From the NCBI GenBank assembly GCA_913030825.1, contig CAJWCU010000007.1:1-64000 (forward strand): a stretch of DNA of 64,000 nucleotides, read 5' to 3'. Position numbers and translations under genes: made by a program. The notes beneath the pieces were generated by a model, which was not told the DNA's origin, ran no database searches, and saw nothing but the letters and a program-made list of their open reading frames with translations. Below are positions 62,410 through 64,000 of the stretch, piece after piece. This DNA comes from an uncultured Rhodospirillaceae bacterium (GTDB lineage Bacteria; Pseudomonadota; Alphaproteobacteria; Rhodospirillales; Casp-alpha2). The first letter of the stretch is position 1, and each line of letters opens with the position of its first letter.

Positions 62410-64000
62410 ATGATCGAAATACTCGCTGTCTTTCTGCCGCTCATCGGATCGGCACTGGCCGGTCTGATCGTCTTCATGCCGCAGGACGACAAGGCCAAGC
62501 AGCACAAGATGGACGTGCTGGCGCAGTGGATCACCTGCACCGGCCTGATCTTGTCGGCGATCTGCGCCGTCATTCTGTTCAAGGACGTCGCGTTGGACGG
62601 TAACGCCCGCGTGACGGAGCTGTTCACCTGGATCGATTCCGGTACGCTGGAAGTTTCCTGGGCGCTGCGGGTCGATCAGTTGACCGCCGTCATGATGATC
62701 GTCGTGACCGGCGTGTCGGCCATGGTGCATATCTATTCCTGCGGCTACATGCACCATGACAAGTCGATCCCCCGGTTCATGGCGTATCTGTCGCTGTTCA
62801 CCTACTTCATGCTGATGCTGATCACCTCGGACAACCTGGTGCAGCTGTTCTTCGGCTGGGAAGGGGTGGGCCTGGCGTCCTACCTGCTGATCGGGTTCTG
62901 GTACGACCGGCCGTCGGCCAACGCCGCGGCGATCAAGGCCTTCGTCGTCAACCGGGTCGGCGATTTCGGCTTCGCGCTGGGCATCTTCGCGACCTTCATG
63001 CTGTTCGACACGGTCAACCTGGACACCATCTTCGCGGCCGTCCCGGGCAAGGCCGACGCGACGCTGAACGTTTTCGGCGGCGAGTTCGACGCGCTGACGG
63101 TCTGCTGCTTGCTGCTGTTCGTCGGCGCCATGGGAAAATCGGCGCAGTTGGGCCTGCATACCTGGCTGCCGGATGCCATGGAAGGTCCGACGCCCGTTTC
63201 CGCCCTGATCCACGCGGCGACGATGGTCACCGCCGGTGTCTTCATGGTCGCGCGCCTGTCGCCGATGTTCGAATATTCCGAGGTCGCTCTGACCGTCGTC
63301 ACTATCGTCGGCGCCTCGACCTGTATCTTCGCCGCGACCATCGGCTGCGTGCAGAACGACATCAAGCGCGTCATCGCCTATTCGACCTGTTCGCAACTCG
63401 GCTACATGTTCTTCGCCTGCGGCGTTTCGGCCTATTCGGCGGGCATCTTCCACCTGATGACCCACGGCTTCTTTAAGGCGCTGCTGTTCCTGGGCGCCGG
63501 TTCGGTCATTCACGCCATGTCGGACGAACAGGACATGCGCAAGATGGGCGGCATCTGGAAGCACATCAAGGTCACCTACATCCTGATGTGGATCGGTTCC
63601 CTGGCGCTCGCGGGTATTCCGCCCTTCGCCGGGTTCTATTCCAAGGATATCGTGCTGGAAGCGGCCTACGGCGCCCATACCGGCGTCGGCCAGTATGCTT
63701 TCTGGTTGGGCATCGCGGCGGCCTTCCTGACCGCGTTCTATTCCTGGCGCCTGATCGTCATGACCTTCCATGGGGCCCCCCGTGCCGACGAACACGTGAT
63801 GGCGCATGTTCACGAAAGCCCGCCGGTCATGGTCATTCCGCTGTTGGTTTTGGCCGTCGGGGCTTGCCTGGGCGGCATCCTGGCCTACGACCTGATGGTC
63901 GGCCATCACATGGCCGAATTCTGGGGCAAGTCGATCCTGGTGCTGGATCATCACAAGGCGATCGAGAACGCCCACCATGTCCCGACCTGGGTCAAGCTGC
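62410..64000 (+). CDS. nuoL: NADH-quinone oxidoreductase subunit L, cut at the window edge
   Basis: The first 530 codons of the large antiporter-like subunit. Seen are VSAMVHIYSCGYMHHD, LFFGWEGVGLASYLLIGFWY, the key Lys/His region KSAQLGLHTWLPDAMEGPTP with VSALIHAATMVTAGVF, and DIKRVIAYSTCSQLGYMFFA. The reading frame is open to the last base, so the C-terminal lateral helix lies beyond the window. The ATG follows AGAGAT. nuoM and nuoN are expected next. Confidence 0.96.
   Translation, partial: MIEILAVFLPLIGSALAGLIVFMPQDDKAKQHKMDVLAQWITCTGLILSAICAVILFKDVALDGNARVTELFTWIDSGTLEVSWALRVDQLTAVMMIVVTGVSAMVHIYSCGYMHHDKSIPRFMAYLSLFTYFMLMLITSDNLVQLFFGWEGVGLASYLLIGFWYDRPSANAAAIKAFVVNRVGDFGFALGIFATFMLFDTVNLDTIFAAVPGKADATLNVFGGEFDALTVCCLLLFVGAMGKSAQLGLHTWLPDAMEGPTPVSALIHAATMVTAGVFMVARLSPMFEYSEVALTVVTIVGASTCIFAATIGCVQNDIKRVIAYSTCSQLGYMFFACGVSAYSAGIFHLMTHGFFKALLFLGAGSVIHAMSDEQDMRKMGGIWKHIKVTYILMWIGSLALAGIPPFAGFYSKDIVLEAAYGAHTGVGQYAFWLGIAAAFLTAFYSWRLIVMTFHGAPRADEHVMAHVHESPPVMVIPLLVLAVGACLGGILAYDLMVGHHMAEFWGKSILVLDHHKAIENAHHVPTWVKL

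Overview
The window is a GC-rich stretch of bacterial chromosome, almost certainly from an alphaproteobacterium and most likely a free-living, motile Rhodospirillales-like lineage. The reasons are the trigger factor-clpP-clpX-lon-hup-tRNA-nuoA-to-L order, the AapJQMP general amino-acid transporter, an imuA-imuB-dnaE2 mutagenesis cassette under a GTTC-N7-GTTC (alphaproteobacterial LexA) box, and chemoreceptors with a C-terminal PilZ-like domain of the kind known from Azospirillum. No insertion sequence, phage gene, integrase or CRISPR array was seen. The lineage call is inference; the gene order is read directly.

Layout. 1-14.5 kb: an accessory region of short transcription units on both strands (FrnE-like oxidoreductase, TauD-type dioxygenase, UMF1-type MFS permease, cupin plus sulfatase-family hydrolase, NIPSNAP protein, MsrA, a second Fe/2OG oxygenase, a LysR regulator), then a leftward unit metC-hisI-COG0523 metallochaperone-small protein. 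14.8-19.2 kb: aapJQMP. 19.3-28.2 kb: two SDRs, a GFA-type zinc protein, a TauE/SafE permease, mercaptopyruvate sulfurtransferase, cysteine synthase, a crotonase, a Nudix hydrolase, a hydrolase-OsmC fusion and a MetE C-terminal-type methyltransferase. Sulfur chemistry recurs through 2-28 kb, although the genes do not form one operon.

28.4-33.1 kb: two tandem chemoreceptors with different sensors but near-identical signalling and PilZ-like halves. Each is preceded by a good -24/-12 (RpoN) promoter. Between them lies a degraded copy of the last 33 codons of the neighbouring methyltransferase, beginning exactly at the stop codon of the first receptor. This looks like a preserved tandem-duplication junction and is the most informative unusual structure in the window.

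33.2-45 kb: a lysine/alanine/proline-rich micro-ORF, a CopD-like and a DUF302 protein, the SOS mutasome operon, an orphan PAS histidine kinase, the NAD(P)H-hydrate repair enzyme and malonyl-CoA decarboxylase. 45.1-52.8 kb: tRNA-Leu(UAG), trigger factor with a His/Asp insert and Lys-rich tail, ClpP, ClpX, Lon, HU, tRNA-Val(UAC), tRNA-Asp(GUC). 53.0 kb to the end: respiratory complex I, nuoA to nuoL, with nuoL cut by the window edge and a 22-codon coupled micro-ORF before nuoJ.

Other structure outside annotated genes: a 200-bp cluster of perfect inverted repeats (9821-10006), an 18-bp perfect palindrome before a small gene (7910-7927), and three related CGCACA palindromes before the 48-aa gene/dioxygenase pair and before the LysR gene.
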